From an uncultured Prevotellaceae bacterium (GTDB lineage: Bacteria; Bacteroidota; Bacteroidia; Bacteroidales; Bacteroidaceae): a stretch of DNA of 64,000 nucleotides. Positions 26,395 to 35,347 of the stretch are shown here, piece after piece. The first letter of the stretch is position 1. Every line of letters begins with the position of its first letter. The notes under the pieces are model-generated. The model was not told where the DNA came from, ran no database searches, and saw only the letters and a program-made list of their open reading frames with translations. The stretch spans positions 1-64,000 of the forward strand of contig CAMZCM010000015.1 in the NCBI GenBank assembly GCA_947305005.1. Reading direction: 5' to 3'. A program made the translations under genes and the position numbers.

Positions 26395-27183
26395 TCATGC
26401 TTGTAGTTTCTCTTTAAGAATGTTCCACAAGAACAAAGGATTTCCAACCACATACCTCCTCCACATCCGCTTAGGCTCAAAAAGCAACCTGTAGAGCCAT
26501 TCTATCGAGTGTTTCTGCCACCATATCGGAGCACGTAGTGCTGTTCCCGCATAGAAGTCGAAGACGGCACCGATGGTTCCACAGTGGCAGTGGATGTTAA
26601 GTTCGTGCCAATGCTTATATGTCCACTTCTCCTGCTTAGGTGCTGTCATACCAATCCACAGCAGATCTGGATCAGCATCGTTAATAGCCTGTATCATCGC
26701 CTGATTATCCTCTTCGGAGAACTCTGACTTGTAGGGTGGGGAATAGGTAACAACTTCCAAGTTGGGATAATCGGCAGTCGCCCGTTCCTGAATCAGCGCC
26801 AGCACTTTTTCACTTGAGCCAAGGAACATCACCTTACATCTTACATCATCCTTCTTACATCTTACATCAAGCCTTTGCATTTCAAAAGCAAAAAGATCCC
26901 ATCCAGCAATGCGTTCCTTTGGCTGGCTTTTTGCCTTCAGCCATCGGCAGGCTTTCACTATCGAGGCTCCGTCGGGAATCAGAAACTTCACACACACCGT
27001 TTTGTCATTAACCGTTAACCGTGAACCGTGAACCGTCCTCAGTGCCTCAGCAAACGCCTCATCCTTCTGTGCTACATTAAAGGAGTGTGCGTTGATAGTA
27101 TTGATGAGAACCTTACCATCAGGAATCTTGCTCAATTCTGTTTGCGAGCAGACTATATTTAGCGCTTTGAGTTGAAATGACAT
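26395..27183 (-). CDS. WecG/TagA/CpsF-family glycosyltransferase with translated 7-bp repeats
   Basis: A 262-residue GT26 enzyme that adds a sugar to a lipid-linked precursor at the inner membrane. Family signatures are INTINAHSFN near residue 27, the RIAGWDLF region near 90, YSPPYKSEFS near 148 and MTAPKQEKW near 178 (typical WVGLGSPKQE region). Two stretches (about residues 49-58 and 105-117) are translated heptanucleotide arrays (RTVHGSRLTVND and DVRCKKDDVRCKV), probably surface-loop insertions. Start and stop overlap by 1 bp with the upstream GT4 gene. Confidence 0.85.
   Translation of the reverse strand: MSFQLKALNIVCSQTELSKIPDGKVLINTINAHSFNVAQKDEAFAEALRTVHGSRLTVNDKTVCVKFLIPDGASIVKACRWLKAKSQPKERIAGWDLFAFEMQRLDVRCKKDDVRCKVMFLGSSEKVLALIQERATADYPNLEVVTYSPPYKSEFSEEDNQAMIQAINDADPDLLWIGMTAPKQEKWTYKHWHELNIHCHCGTIGAVFDFYAGTALRAPIWWQKHSIEWLYRLLFEPKRMWRRYVVGNPLFLWNILKEKLQA
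26833..26867. repeat. Heptanucleotide array inside wecG-like gene (1)
   Basis: Units CTTACAT, CTTACAT, CATCCTT, CTTACAT, CTTACAT on the plus strand, a 7-bp period. In frame in the GT26 gene, where three units make seven codons. Confidence 0.8.
27009..27036. repeat. Heptanucleotide array inside wecG-like gene (2)
   Basis: Units TAACCGT, TAACCGT, GAACCGT, GAACCGT, a 7-bp period. Translated on the minus strand as TVHGSRLTVN. Confidence 0.8.
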
Positions 27184-28256
27184 TAGCAGGTACTATAGAT
27201 ATTATTGAGTTTGTCTATATAACAATCAGGGTCAAAGTGTTCGTATATGTAGTTGCGAGATGATTTACCCATCTGTTCTAATTTTTCTCTGTGGGTATGC
27301 AGGTAAGTAATCGCATCCACGATGGATGGTGTATCTTTTACTTTGATGAGTATCCCATTCTGTTGGTCTGTTACAACAGTTGGAATACTGCCTACAGGTG
27401 TAATGACAGGAACGACGCCATAGCTCATACATTCGAGCAAAGACATTGGTAATCCCTCAAAGAAGGTAGGCATGGCAAGTACATCAAGACTTCGCAGGAA
27501 AGAGTTCTTGCTCTCTCCACTAACTATTCCAGAATACACAAACTGATTTCCGAGCACTTTGCTAAACTGCGGTAGATATTGTCCTTCAACCTCTTCTGCT
27601 CCTGCTATTTTAAGACGGAACGGGAAATGGCGTTCTTTTAACATACAACAAGCCTGCAAGAGATAGTCCATACCCTTTGTCTTGGCTATGCGGCCAAGAT
27701 AGCCTAATGTAAGAGGAGTAGAGTCATCTTTGTATTTGCGTTCAAAAGTTTGGGCATCTTTCAAATCTATACAGTTCGGTAATGACACTACGTGTTTTGC
27801 ATGGAATCTCTTTCTAAGCATTTCAGTTTCCGTCTTACTCAGTGTAATGATAGGCACGTTCCAGGAAAAAATGTATTTCAATATCTGATGGAAAGGGAAT
27901 GGGATACGCTCGGATGTAAGATATACACCTCCATGAATGTGTATTACCATCTTGTTCCTATTCTTGAGTGCCGCATGCATAAATGGTGTATCTCGTATGA
28001 TGCTTGGCTTTTCAAGGGGGAAATTATAATGTACTATTGCATCTGGATGATTCTTCAGAAGTTGCTTCCATTCTTTGAATCTTCGTATGATAGAACTAAC
28101 CCTATAGATGCCTCCCTTTTCGTCATCCTTCCGTCCCAGTTCAAAATGTATATAGTTGTGGTGTGGGTTGTTCTCTATGATGAATCTTGTCACAGAGGAC
28201 AAACCGCTAACATTCTTCGTTGGGTCAAGTGAAGGTGAAGTGATGATGATTCGCAT
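27183..28256 (-). CDS. GT4-family glycosyltransferase
   Basis: A GT-B glycosyltransferase of 357 residues adding a sugar to the growing repeat unit in the cytoplasm. The start MRIIITSPSLDPTKNVSG at 28256 puts the glycine-rich donor loop at the N-terminus, where it belongs. The C-terminal half has LGYLGRIAKTKGMDYLL near residue 195 and the GT4 EX7E region FFEGLPMSLLECMSYGVVPV near 275. 4 bp downstream of an acetyltransferase gene; its stop overlaps the wecG start. Sugar specificity is unknown. Confidence 0.9.
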   Translation of the reverse strand: MRIIITSPSLDPTKNVSGLSSVTRFIIENNPHHNYIHFELGRKDDEKGGIYRVSSIIRRFKEWKQLLKNHPDAIVHYNFPLEKPSIIRDTPFMHAALKNRNKMVIHIHGGVYLTSERIPFPFHQILKYIFSWNVPIITLSKTETEMLRKRFHAKHVVSLPNCIDLKDAQTFERKYKDDSTPLTLGYLGRIAKTKGMDYLLQACCMLKERHFPFRLKIAGAEEVEGQYLPQFSKVLGNQFVYSGIVSGESKNSFLRSLDVLAMPTFFEGLPMSLLECMSYGVVPVITPVGSIPTVVTDQQNGILIKVKDTPSIVDAITYLHTHREKLEQMGKSSRNYIYEHFDPDCYIDKLNNIYSTC

Positions 28257-28260
28257 AACT

Positions 28261-28884
28261 TTAGACTTTACACCTTGTCTTTGTTTCGGTGAATAATCTT
28301 TCCAGCTGCTCTCTTGTGAAGCGTTCCTCCTCAGGGTACAAAGTTGCCTCATGTTCCAGTATTTGGTCTATCGTCCATTTGAACTTGATGGGCTTGGCCG
28401 GTACACCGCCAGTGATGCAATAGGGAGGAACATCTTTGTTGACGACAGCGCCAGCTCCAATAATGGCACCCCTCCCGATGGTAATGCCACTAAGAAGGGT
28501 TACATTCCGTCCTATCCAGACATCCGACTCCACAATCACGTCTTTGTCGTAGCCTTTTGGTTTCTCCTCTTCAGTAATCGTGCGATAAAACCTGCCAACT
28601 ATCATGGCGTGGTTTCCTGTCGTTACGCGCAGGCCTTCAGCTGCCCCGGAGTGTTGCTTCATGATGAACCGTGCATTTTTGACCATAATATCGGCATTTC
28701 GCAATCCGTTGTCACCATAGAGGAACACGTTCTTCGGGTTGTCAATTCTTAGTGGGGGCATCAAAATGACGTCATCGGCAATATAGCCGAAACGGCTGCG
28801 CTTACAACAGCCGAAATAGTCTCTATAAAGGAAATAAATACCTCTGACGAATCTGTTTGTTCTCAATATCGAGTTTAACCACAT
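28261..28884 (-). CDS. Left-handed beta-helix acetyltransferase (CatB/VatD type)
   Basis: A 207-residue hexapeptide-repeat acyltransferase, probably O-acetylating a sugar of the polysaccharide. Repeats run from about residue 45 (FLYGDNGLRNADIMV) to 170. The C-terminal part shows VIVESDVWIGRNVTLLSGITIGRGAIIGAGAVV, followed by the conserved GGVPAKPIKFKW. A catalytic His is likely in GNHAMIVGRF near residue 91. Acetyl-CoA is the expected donor. The neighbouring genes are all glycosyltransferases. Confidence 0.88.
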   Translation of the reverse strand: MWLNSILRTNRFVRGIYFLYRDYFGCCKRSRFGYIADDVILMPPLRIDNPKNVFLYGDNGLRNADIMVKNARFIMKQHSGAAEGLRVTTGNHAMIVGRFYRTITEEEKPKGYDKDVIVESDVWIGRNVTLLSGITIGRGAIIGAGAVVNKDVPPYCITGGVPAKPIKFKWTIDQILEHEATLYPEEERFTREQLERLFTETKTRCKV

Positions 28885-28905
28885 TTTTGAAAACTTTAAA
28901 TAGTA

Positions 28906-30009
28906 TTAGCGATTGAAGAAATCCATATATTTTCTTGCACAATTCTCTATTGTATAAGAACTATTCGCTTTCATCTTTAGCGAATTCTGTCTTAATTCAC
29001 TCAAATGTTTATAAGAATATTCTAAAGCATCCAAGTATTCCTCTACTGTGTGTCCTTTACTTAATATACCATTAACCTTATTCTCAATGATATCCACAGC
29101 GCCACATACCGCAGTAGATACAATTGGAACACCAATAAGGCTTGCCTCTAATAAGGTTATAGGCATACCCTCAAAATCCGATGATAAACAGAATACATCT
29201 GCATTGAGCATATAATCACCAACATTCTTACGCGTTCCTATGAAATGTACATTATTCACCGCCTTTGCCTGAATGGATTTACCTAACTCGCTTTCGAAAT
29301 TGACACCGATGATTATCAAATCAGCATGGTAACCTTTCTCCACAAATTTGCCAAAAGCCTCTACCAAAAGCGTTTGGTTCTTTACGGGGCTGCATCGTGC
29401 CACATGAAGATAAATACGACTATCTACCGTACTTTTATATGAAGCTATTTCCTCTCTTGTCTCATCAAATCTATCCGTTGGTACTATAGGCGCCCGACCA
29501 TTGGCAATGCATACTCCCTTGATTTTTGGATAAATCTCAAGCATATCGCGGTAGTTGGTTTCGCTTAATGCTATAAACCCCATTTTCTGTTGATAGCCAA
29601 ACGTTTTAACAAGGAAACGATAGAACAAAGAATCGTATCCGTTATGAATATCGTTATGAACGGTTTGATAAAACTTTGATTTCCGATTGAGCAGGAATAT
29701 GGCCAGAATACAATAGTGAGGCATATTATCGCCGTGCAAGTGAACAATATCCGCCTTCTCATTTTTTATGGCCTTGTAGATTTTTATTACTTTATGTAAA
29801 GAATAACCTTTACTAATACCAACATTTTTGTATGTTACACGCTTAGCCAACTCGGAAGCATAAAACATATCTCGTTCTGGCTCAACAGAATTATCCTTTA
29901 TTGCCATTATGGTTACTTCATTGGTCTTTGAAAGCTCGTTTGTCAGGTCTACAGCAAAACGTTCTGCGCCACCAGGACGAAGGTTAAATACAACTTCAAG
30001 GATTTTCAT
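28906..30009 (-). CDS. GT4-family glycosyltransferase
   Basis: A 367-residue GT-B enzyme. It begins MKILEVVFNLRPGGAERFAVDL, the usual GT4 donor-loop start with GGAE. The C-terminal half has LHVARCSPVKNQTLLVEAF near residue 200 and SDFEGMPITLLEASLIGVPIV near 275, containing the EX7E pair. It overlaps the upstream GT4 gene by 4 bp (ATGA). The region is visibly richer in A and T than the flanking operon genes, a sign of separate acquisition. Confidence 0.9.
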   Translation of the reverse strand: MKILEVVFNLRPGGAERFAVDLTNELSKTNEVTIMAIKDNSVEPERDMFYASELAKRVTYKNVGISKGYSLHKVIKIYKAIKNEKADIVHLHGDNMPHYCILAIFLLNRKSKFYQTVHNDIHNGYDSLFYRFLVKTFGYQQKMGFIALSETNYRDMLEIYPKIKGVCIANGRAPIVPTDRFDETREEIASYKSTVDSRIYLHVARCSPVKNQTLLVEAFGKFVEKGYHADLIIIGVNFESELGKSIQAKAVNNVHFIGTRKNVGDYMLNADVFCLSSDFEGMPITLLEASLIGVPIVSTAVCGAVDIIENKVNGILSKGHTVEEYLDALEYSYKHLSELRQNSLKMKANSSYTIENCARKYMDFFNR

Positions 30010-31154
30010 GCTTTATAACATTTTAGATATTCATTTGCGATAGACTCCCAACCCATATCCTTCATCCATTCTTCCTTGATATTCTTTCTCATCGCATTCA
30101 GTTTTTCTTTGTTTGAATATAAGTTCATGATTCCATTTGCCAAATCGTTCACATCACAGGGCTTTACAACTATACCCGTCTTGTTGTGTTGAACAGCAAC
30201 TGCAAGAGCCCCTACATTGGTAACAATCATCGGAACCTCTAATGTGAAGGCTGTTTGAATAACACCGCTTTGCGTTGCGTCCTTGTAAGGGCAGACACCG
30301 AATTCACAAGCCCGAAGCATGCCTGCCAATTCCCTGGTACCTATATAGTGATTGATGATTTTAATATAGTCCAGTTTCTTGTAGGACTCAATGTCAAAAT
30401 AATATTTCCCGCCACCGGCTATCACCAGCATCAATTCGGGATAATGGCGATGTACAATCTTCATGGCCTCCAATAGATATTCTACCCCTTTGTATTCTAC
30501 AATTTGCCCGAAAAAGAGAATGAAAGGCCTGTCAATCTGGAATGGCAGTGGATCAACATACAGAATACTACTATACATCCCCAGTTTGTTGATAAAGATA
30601 TGATTTTGGGGAACATCATAATAGGATGCAAATGAGGAAGACTGCCTCTCGTTGAGTAATACCAGTTTGGAAATCTTCTTGAAAGCCATTCTTCTATCCC
30701 GCTCTTCCATCTTATTTGTAAAACCTGAATGTCGGAAAGGATCATGAACGGTCAATACCAATTTGTTCTTTATCAGATATAATAATTTCTGTGTCAAGCA
30801 AGGCTGTTGGGTTAAATGGATAACATCTGGCTTCTGCATCATAAAATGTATGACCAATCTTACCATCAAAAGTAGGTTGACAGGATGAAATTTCTGTTTG
30901 TACTTTTGATTAACGATATATACATGCGAAAGGTCGAGAATATTATGGAAATCATTGAACTCCTTGTATATTTCCGTTGCGGGATAAATGCCTGTATGCA
31001 GATACAATTCTTTTAAGTCAATCAGTGTTGACCGCTTGCTAAAAGATGCAATAGAGATGTAATATCTTACATCATGGCCTTTACGCTGCAACTCTCCTAT
31101 CAAAGGAAAATCGCAGTCGGCATAAAAAGGCGAACTATAATAAATAATTTTCAT
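30006..31154 (-). CDS. GT4-family glycosyltransferase
   Basis: A 382-residue GT-B enzyme of the GT4 family. The N-terminus has MKIIYYSSPFYADCDFPLIGELQRKGHDV. The central region has KPDVIHLTQQPCL, and the C-terminal half LFFGQIVEYKGVEYLLEAM near residue 212, followed by YKDATQSGVIQTAFTLEVPMIV. The EX7E region is less canonical than in its neighbours (SGVIQTAF). The sugar is unknown. It overlaps the next gene by 4 bp and follows the GT2 gene by 3 bp, indicating tight co-translation. Confidence 0.87.
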   Translation of the reverse strand: MKIIYYSSPFYADCDFPLIGELQRKGHDVRYYISIASFSKRSTLIDLKELYLHTGIYPATEIYKEFNDFHNILDLSHVYIVNQKYKQKFHPVNLLLMVRLVIHFMMQKPDVIHLTQQPCLTQKLLYLIKNKLVLTVHDPFRHSGFTNKMEERDRRMAFKKISKLVLLNERQSSSFASYYDVPQNHIFINKLGMYSSILYVDPLPFQIDRPFILFFGQIVEYKGVEYLLEAMKIVHRHYPELMLVIAGGGKYYFDIESYKKLDYIKIINHYIGTRELAGMLRACEFGVCPYKDATQSGVIQTAFTLEVPMIVTNVGALAVAVQHNKTGIVVKPCDVNDLANGIMNLYSNKEKLNAMRKNIKEEWMKDMGWESIANEYLKCYKA

Positions 31155-31157
31155 TTT

Positions 31158-32126
31158 TCACTCTTTAATATCTCCATACAGCCAATAAAACCTTTCCCTG
31201 ATTCGGAAGTAAATCCCATCAACAAGAAAAGCAAACAGATATATCAGCAGCCAATCCCCTTTACGTCCATGTACTTTAAAGAAAGAGGTAAATGCTTCCT
31301 TGAGACATTCCTTACTCACATGTTTCTTGTATTGATGTATCTTATAAATAAAGATAGCTCTGTTTACGTTGTATATGTCTGGTTCCATGCCAAAATACTG
31401 ATATGCCCAATTCAGCAGATTTTGGTCTGCCCTTAACTTACGTTCTGCTATCTGTCGTGAATAATTGGGTGAAATATTCTGTGAACTCTGACGCCATTTT
31501 ATCCTTGCATGAGGTACGGTACACATTCCCTTTTCCCCGCAAAACACAATCCATGTGGCTATGTCACTGCCCCATGCCAGATCATATTTCATAAAGCCCC
31601 CAAATCGTTCATAAACTTTTCGTGAGAATATATTCTCCACTACAAAAGCAGAAAGTCTCATCGAGTTCTTGCCACAGTAGAAACGATATGCTGAAAGCAC
31701 TGCCGGATAATCTTGATTCCGGAATTTAAACGCTCCACGTTCATCAATTACATCTACATTGAAGTGATACAGGTTATAAACTCCCTTCGTTTTCTCTATC
31801 TGTCTGAATAGTTCCTCCACACAATTCGACTCCATCACATCATCATCACTGAATAGCCAGATATAAGGCTCATCCTGACTCATGGCAATGCACCGCTCCC
31901 ACTGGGCTACAAGGTCTTTGCCTCCTAAATTGGTGTCAAACCGCTTATAAACCAGCTCTATCTTGTCTCTGTATTGCTCAACAATATCACTTATCGGCTC
32001 AGGACTGCAGTCATCACCTACATACAGGGTGAAGTCCTTGCACGTCTGCATGGCAATAGAGTCAAGCGCAGCGGGCAGAAATGTAGCCTTGTAGGCAGGG
32101 ATGATGATGGCAAGTCGATGTGTCAT
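31158..32126 (-). CDS. GT2-family glycosyltransferase
   Basis: A 322-residue GT-A enzyme. It starts MTHRLAIIIPAYKATFLPAALDSI, then YVGDDCSPEP (nucleotide-binding Asp) near residue 37 and the DXD-type WLFSDDDVME near 95. The start at 32126 is chosen because the longer frame overlaps the polymerase gene and lacks conservation. The acceptor-side specificity is unknown. 3 bp upstream of a GT4 gene. Confidence 0.9.
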   Translation of the reverse strand: MTHRLAIIIPAYKATFLPAALDSIAMQTCKDFTLYVGDDCSPEPISDIVEQYRDKIELVYKRFDTNLGGKDLVAQWERCIAMSQDEPYIWLFSDDDVMESNCVEELFRQIEKTKGVYNLYHFNVDVIDERGAFKFRNQDYPAVLSAYRFYCGKNSMRLSAFVVENIFSRKVYERFGGFMKYDLAWGSDIATWIVFCGEKGMCTVPHARIKWRQSSQNISPNYSRQIAERKLRADQNLLNWAYQYFGMEPDIYNVNRAIFIYKIHQYKKHVSKECLKEAFTSFFKVHGRKGDWLLIYLFAFLVDGIYFRIRERFYWLYGDIKE

Positions 32127-32130
32127 GCTT

Positions 32131-33579
32131 TTATCTCTTATAACTTGTGTTGTTTGAGTTCCCTGCAAGTCTATGCCGCGATAGAGCCAATCGCAGCCGT
32201 AAGATCTTTTGTCTAAGCAAGGATGATGATGACGAGCCGCTTCTTATTTGTTTCAGTCTTACAAGCAACTTATACAGTTTCTTGAGTTTCTGATATTCGA
32301 TAGCCTTGATAACAAAGCCGAGTAATAGCATTGTAGGATAAACAGACCCTAACTCTCCCGTCCCTATTGAGAAAAACAGGTACAAAGAAAGGATAGAAAC
32401 TCCCAAGCCTGTCAGTTTCTTTCTTCTTTTACGATTCCTACAAAAATAGATGAAAATGACTGTATAAAAAGCCGCCCATAAAACCAGACCGATGATACCC
32501 CGTTCAAGCAAATTCTGTAGAATAACACTTTCTACACCATAGAGACCACGGATTGACTCTCGATCCTTAGCGTATATATGCTCCCAATATCCTTTTCCCA
32601 ACCCTAACCATTCATGTCCTTGTGCGTGGATAAGTACATACCCGTATTGGGACATTCGCAATTCAATAGAGCTCCCTTCTGTTTCACGATTTTCAGCGAA
32701 AATATCAGTCACCTGGTTGACTTTTTCCTCGACGGCAGGAATGGTATGATAGGATAATATCATAAGTATCATGGCAACAATGCCATACATCACATTTCTG
32801 CTCAGTTGAAAAGCCCACATGTAGTAACAGGCGATTGATAATGCAGCACTCATCCATACTGTGCGACATCCACATATCAATATTCCGAGTGAACAACATA
32901 CAAGGGCTATAATAAAAGCCCTTTTGCTTTCCAAGTGCCGATACCATCCATGTAAATGAAGCAATAATATGGCAGAACATATATAGCCATAATCAAAAGG
33001 ATACTGAAACATGGACTGTGTTCTGATCCGTTCACTTTCATTATAAACATCACCAAGAGCGATTCCTTCATATATATTACTTGTCAGGCCTTCTGTCACC
33101 GCATTGACAAACATGGCACTTTTTGTCATGTAATTAAGCACTCCAAAGAAAGTAAGTACAATTAAGCAATATATTGAAATGCGCAATATAGGCTTTAATG
33201 ACTTTTCATCCTTAATAGACCAGAAGGCATAGACGATGGCAAAATACTTGAACAGAAGTTCGGACTTTAAGGTTTCTTTTATTCCTGTATATGGACTGGT
33301 CAAAACTGCCAACAGTGCCGAGAAACAAACTATCAGAAGTGAAATCCATAGATAAGGTGTATATCGCAATCTGTTGAAATATCGTGGAATATCTCTCCAT
33401 TCTGATAGAAGGAAAGCCACTTGTAGTAAGTAGTTCGCATTGCGCAAAGGAATACCGGGGATGTTCACCAGCGTCAGCGTCATAGCGCCCATGACTAGTA
33501 GTGCCGCCTTCCATTCCCGCTTCAGGTAGAACATCAGACCACAACACACCAAGGTGACTATGATGGCAATAATCTTCAT
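32131..33579 (-). CDS. wzy: O-antigen polymerase/ligase-like membrane protein (Wzy-like)
   Basis: A 482-residue polytopic membrane protein with about 11 hydrophobic segments. Its large extracytoplasmic loop carries the WzyC/RfaL-like signature (GHEWLGLGKGYWEH near residue 312, after the KVNQVTDIF segment). It would link repeat units on the periplasmic face after flipping. It is the only polymerase candidate in the locus. The last 45 residues are basic and serine-rich (SGSSSSSLLRQKIL) and probably cytoplasmic. Confidence 0.82.
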   Translation of the reverse strand: MKIIAIIVTLVCCGLMFYLKREWKAALLVMGAMTLTLVNIPGIPLRNANYLLQVAFLLSEWRDIPRYFNRLRYTPYLWISLLIVCFSALLAVLTSPYTGIKETLKSELLFKYFAIVYAFWSIKDEKSLKPILRISIYCLIVLTFFGVLNYMTKSAMFVNAVTEGLTSNIYEGIALGDVYNESERIRTQSMFQYPFDYGYICSAILLLHLHGWYRHLESKRAFIIALVCCSLGILICGCRTVWMSAALSIACYYMWAFQLSRNVMYGIVAMILMILSYHTIPAVEEKVNQVTDIFAENRETEGSSIELRMSQYGYVLIHAQGHEWLGLGKGYWEHIYAKDRESIRGLYGVESVILQNLLERGIIGLVLWAAFYTVIFIYFCRNRKRRKKLTGLGVSILSLYLFFSIGTGELGSVYPTMLLLGFVIKAIEYQKLKKLYKLLVRLKQIRSGSSSSSLLRQKILRLRLALSRHRLAGNSNNTSYKR

Positions 33580-33612
33580 CGTATTATCTCCGACATATTG
33601 GTTAAAACAATC

Positions 33613-34329
33613 TTAATACAATCTCACAGACTTACCATCAAAAACATAACGTAGGTCACGCGGACGTTCATTAACCTTTCTTGCAGGAATACCGGCGACC
33701 ACAGCGAATGGTTCAACATCCTTTGTTACAACGCAACCAGCACAACAGACGGCTCCTTCCCCTATATTGACTCCAGTTAAGATGATGGCATTACTGCCAA
33801 TCCAGACCCGATCACCTATTGTGATGGGGCGTGTTTTTTCAGGAGTACTACGAAAATAGGGGTCGCGATGGTCATGCTCACCCGAATAAATGGAAACATT
33901 TGATGAAAGGTTCACATTCTCACCGATAGTCAGTCCACGTTGAGCTGCCAGCAATGCATTGTCGCCAATAATTGTACCAGCACCAATCTTCAGACGATGT
34001 ATGCCACGTATCTCTGTGCGAAAATGGAATACTACATTCTTTCCTATCTCGGCACCGAGAGCTTTATAGACAAATCTGCGTATATGACGTGATGGAACTA
34101 ACCCTACCTGGAACAGCATATATCTTTGCCATCCATACCTAAAAAAACTTTCCCAGATTCTGTATGGTTTTTTTATAATTTTATATCTCAGAGGAATGTC
34201 TTTACCGTCCCCCCATCTTTTCAGAACTTGACCATGAACAACCTGAAAAGGGAACACCACGATGATAAGCATCCACTTTAAGTAAAGTAGCGTCACTAAT
34301 ATAGCGAGAATTATGATGGCTGTTTCCAT
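33613..34329 (-). CDS. Left-handed beta-helix acetyltransferase (WcaF/maltose acetyltransferase type)
   Basis: A 238-residue acyltransferase with an N-terminal hydrophobic segment (about 1-25), suggesting membrane association. Hexapeptide repeats run from about residue 90 to 210 (IGDRVWIGSNAIILTGVNIGEGAVCCAGCVV) and end in the conserved VVAGIPARKV. The catalytic His is probably in YSGEHDHRDP near residue 155. O-acetylation of the polymer is the likely role. Its start lies 10 bp from the stop of the upstream GT2 gene, whose end is formed by a 7-bp repeat array. Confidence 0.87.
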   Translation of the reverse strand: METAIIILAILVTLLYLKWMLIIVVFPFQVVHGQVLKRWGDGKDIPLRYKIIKKPYRIWESFFRYGWQRYMLFQVGLVPSRHIRRFVYKALGAEIGKNVVFHFRTEIRGIHRLKIGAGTIIGDNALLAAQRGLTIGENVNLSSNVSIYSGEHDHRDPYFRSTPEKTRPITIGDRVWIGSNAIILTGVNIGEGAVCCAGCVVTKDVEPFAVVAGIPARKVNERPRDLRYVFDGKSVRLY

Positions 34330-34333
34330 TTGT

Positions 34334-34382
34334 CAATTCTCAATTTAAAATTCTCAATTTAAAATTCTCAATTTTCAATTTA
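34334..34382. repeat. Heptanucleotide array spanning the end of a GT2 gene
   Basis: Seven 7-bp units alternating CAATTCT/CAATTTA/AAATTCT. It encodes the C-terminal KIENFKLRILN and provides the stop codon of the GT2 gene. Confidence 0.85.
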
Positions 34383-35347
34383 ATAAAGGCTATAGGCAGC
34401 AAAAAGCACGAAAGAGGACTGACGCTAAGCGTGTCCTTTCTAAGCTGATGATCTTTTCTGCTCAAAGCCCTCATAAGGATAAGAGTCTTAAGATTAATGC
34501 GTTGAACTAACGACAACGGCTTGCATCGCCCGTTCATTACCAATCCAGCATAGTAGCGGTAGATGTCTTGAACCCAGTGTGCACCTTTACGCCAGCCTGA
34601 TTGTATGATTCCGTTCTCCAATATACGATAGCAACCCGTCTGCTCCGGTAACCAAATGAAGTCCCCCATCAGGGCGGCACTCAGTGTAGTGGCAAAATCC
34701 ATACTTACTGGACTGTTCGCTAAAGATTCGGACAAAAATACCTTATAACGGTACATAGTAGTTAGTACCATGATGTAGTTACCATAGCGGAGCAATGTAG
34801 GTAGGTTGTCGCCGGAATGGGAACGTCCGGGAAAATCTTTAATAAAAGGTCTGATTATCGGATTGCCTTCACCATCAATGGTACGAAAGTTGGTATAGAC
34901 CAATGTTGCTTGAGGGTTGGCATCCAAGGCATCTGCCTGCTTTTGCAGTTTATGCTCGTCAGTCCAATAGTCATCGCCCTCACACTGGGCGACATAATCT
35001 ATCTCGGTTGCCACTTCCCGATAATATTTCAGTCTTTTTTTCTTAATGCTGTAATGATTGTATTTCAGCAGATAGACCGCAAAGTAGCAGTTCTTGTTCT
35101 CCTGATGGCGAGCCAAAGTGAGGTGGTAGTCATCAGTTTCCTTTGTCCACCTCGTTTCAAAATAATCGTGCAGATATTGTTTAATAACCTCTGGTTCACC
35201 GTCTGTGCTGGCATCGTCCATAATAAGGCAGACAAAAGGGGACTGCGTCTGCTGTATGCAGAACCCCTCCATTGTATCCTTGATATAGGATGCTTGGTTG
35301 TATGTGTTGCACCACACACAGACCTTATAATACTCTGGCGTATCCAT
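34340..35347 (-). CDS. GT2-family glycosyltransferase
   Basis: A 335-residue GT-A enzyme: VCVWCNTYNQASYIKDTMEGF near residue 8, IMDDASTDGEPEV near 42 (nucleotide-binding Asp) and the DXD motif CEGDDYWTDEHKL near 118. The final dozen residues and the stop codon lie within a heptanucleotide array, so the native end may have been replaced. Its start overlaps the CapA-like gene by 23 bp. Confidence 0.9.
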   Translation of the reverse strand: MDTPEYYKVCVWCNTYNQASYIKDTMEGFCIQQTQSPFVCLIMDDASTDGEPEVIKQYLHDYFETRWTKETDDYHLTLARHQENKNCYFAVYLLKYNHYSIKKKRLKYYREVATEIDYVAQCEGDDYWTDEHKLQKQADALDANPQATLVYTNFRTIDGEGNPIIRPFIKDFPGRSHSGDNLPTLLRYGNYIMVLTTMYRYKVFLSESLANSPVSMDFATTLSAALMGDFIWLPEQTGCYRILENGIIQSGWRKGAHWVQDIYRYYAGLVMNGRCKPLSLVQRINLKTLILMRALSRKDHQLRKDTLSVSPLSCFLLPIAFIKLKIENFKLRILN

